From assembly GCA_009787435.1 (NCBI GenBank), contig WRFW01000201.1, positions 1 to 12,945 on the forward strand: a stretch of 12,945 nucleotides of DNA. The letters run 5' to 3'. This document shows positions 12,272 to 12,945 of the stretch, in pieces (the first letter of the stretch is position 1; each line of letters opens with the position of its first letter). Position numbers and translations under genes: made by a program. The stretch is from Defluviitaleaceae bacterium. GTDB taxonomy: Bacteria > Bacillota > Clostridia > Lachnospirales > UBA5962. A model generated the notes under the pieces. It saw only the letters and a list, made by a program, of their open reading frames with translations. It had not been told where the DNA came from and ran no database searches.

Positions 12272-12945
12272 CTATCTAAAATAATTATAAACAGCTTCTG
12301 CTGTTTTTTTATTCATTCCCTTAGTTTCTAAGAGCTCTTCCAAGCTTGCCTTTTTTATATTTTCTATAGAGCCAAATTTTTTAAAAAGCTCTGTTTTCCT
12401 CGTTGGTCCTATGCCTGCAATACCATCTAATACGGATTTAAGAGTTGTAGTCTTTTTAAGCTTTCTGTGGTATTCAATAGCAAAACGATGCACTTCATCT
12501 TGAATTCTAGTTAAAAGTTTAAAGGCTTCGCTTCTTCCTAAGCTTATTTCTTCATTATTATAAATTAAACCTCTCGTTTTGTGGTTTTCATCTTTCACCA
12601 TACCGGCTATAGGTATATTTAAATTTAAATCTTTTAAAACTTCCTCTGCAATGTTTACGTGGCCTTTTCCACCGTCGATTAAAATAATATTTGGCAAGGT
12701 TATAAAGCTTTCATCTTCTTTTAAATACCTTTCAAATCTTCTATATAAAACTTCAGCAATAGAAGCATAATCATTAGCACCGACAACACCTTGTATTTTA
12801 AATTTTCGATAATCATTATTTTTTGGTCTTCCCTCTTCAAAGACTACCATAGAGCCTACAGAATCTGTGCCTTGAATGTTGCTAATATCAAAAGCTTCTA
12901 TACGTGTTAAATTTTCTAAATTCAAAGCTTTTTCTAACTCTTCTA
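12272..12945 (-). CDS. uvrC: Excinuclease ABC subunit C, C-terminal part (5' end outside window)
   Basis: UvrC makes the two incisions in nucleotide excision repair after UvrA/UvrB damage recognition. The visible 223 residues (open to the window edge) are the C-terminal nuclease half. The RNase H-like endonuclease domain shows EAFDISNIQG (residues 16-25 of the fragment), VVGANDYAS, LIDGGKGH (88-95) and IQDEVHRFAIEYHR (147-160), with the expected Asp and His residues. The C-terminal tandem helix-hairpin-helix (about 171-223: GIAGIGPTRKTELFKKFGS, then KGMNKKTAEAVYNYF) binds DNA. The N-terminal GIY-YIG nuclease and UvrB-binding parts lie beyond the window. The end looks normal, so the gene appears intact. 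Confidence 0.95.
   Translation of the reverse strand, partial: EELEKALNLENLTRIEAFDISNIQGTDSVGSMVVFEEGRPKNNDYRKFKIQGVVGANDYASIAEVLYRRFERYLKEDESFITLPNIILIDGGKGHVNIAEEVLKDLNLNIPIAGMVKDENHKTRGLIYNNEEISLGRSEAFKLLTRIQDEVHRFAIEYHRKLKKTTTLKSVLDGIAGIGPTRKTELFKKFGSIENIKKASLEELLETKGMNKKTAEAVYNYFR

Noticed and set aside
1..12945. CRISPR array, tRNA, rRNA or phage structural genes
   Set aside because: No regularly spaced repeats, tRNA-like cloverleaf or phage protein motifs were seen anywhere in the window.

Overview
The window looks like a chromosomal segment of a low-G+C Gram-positive anaerobe, most likely a member of the Clostridia. The DNA is strongly AT-rich with heavy use of ATA isoleucine codons. 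Shine-Dalgarno sites are strong and promoters are consensus sigma-A type, almost all with 17-bp spacers. Thiamine salvage genes include a ThiW transporter component. Genus and species cannot be read from the sequence. Two housekeeping genes run off the edges: an ABC-F ATPase on the left (+) and uvrC on the right (-).

Left part (1-2105): the 3' part of an ABC-F gene is followed 41 nt later by trxB (thioredoxin reductase). A long inverted repeat closes the region. Next (2092-5132, all -): a Nudix hydrolase, a class-C beta-lactamase-fold serine hydrolase and a large serine recombinase, probably read as one operon from a perfect consensus promoter at 5132-5104. The recombinase stands alone, with no other mobile-element genes, so the group may be a remnant or a very small element.

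Centre (5104-8328): two perfect TTGACA-17-TATAAT promoters point away from each other. Between them lies an unexplained, hairpin-rich and GC-richer island. The rightward promoter drives thiD-thiM-thiE-thiW. ThiW should import the thiazole alcohol, ThiM phosphorylates it, ThiD supplies HMP-PP and ThiE joins the halves into thiamine phosphate. I found no THI-box (TPP riboswitch) in the leader.

Right-centre (8436-9807, -): the most interesting locus. Two tiny genes with good ribosome binding sites encode peptides of 19 and 15 residues that share IKINPASWL. They lie directly upstream of a 358-aa regulator with a large all-helical N-terminal domain and a C-terminal XRE-type HTH. The layout resembles peptide/receptor quorum sensing of the RRNPP or Rgg kind, but with the domain order reversed and a peptide motif I do not recognise. 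A long inverted repeat flanks the likely promoter. Divergent from it is a compact 41-aa gene (10113-10238) with its own strong promoter and terminator.

Right part (10307-12188, -): two exported proteins of unknown function (196 and 169 aa), a 66-aa basic membrane-type protein, and a decayed fragment of a second copy of the 169-aa gene. This suggests a small family of secreted proteins that has been duplicating and decaying. The window closes with the 3' part of uvrC.
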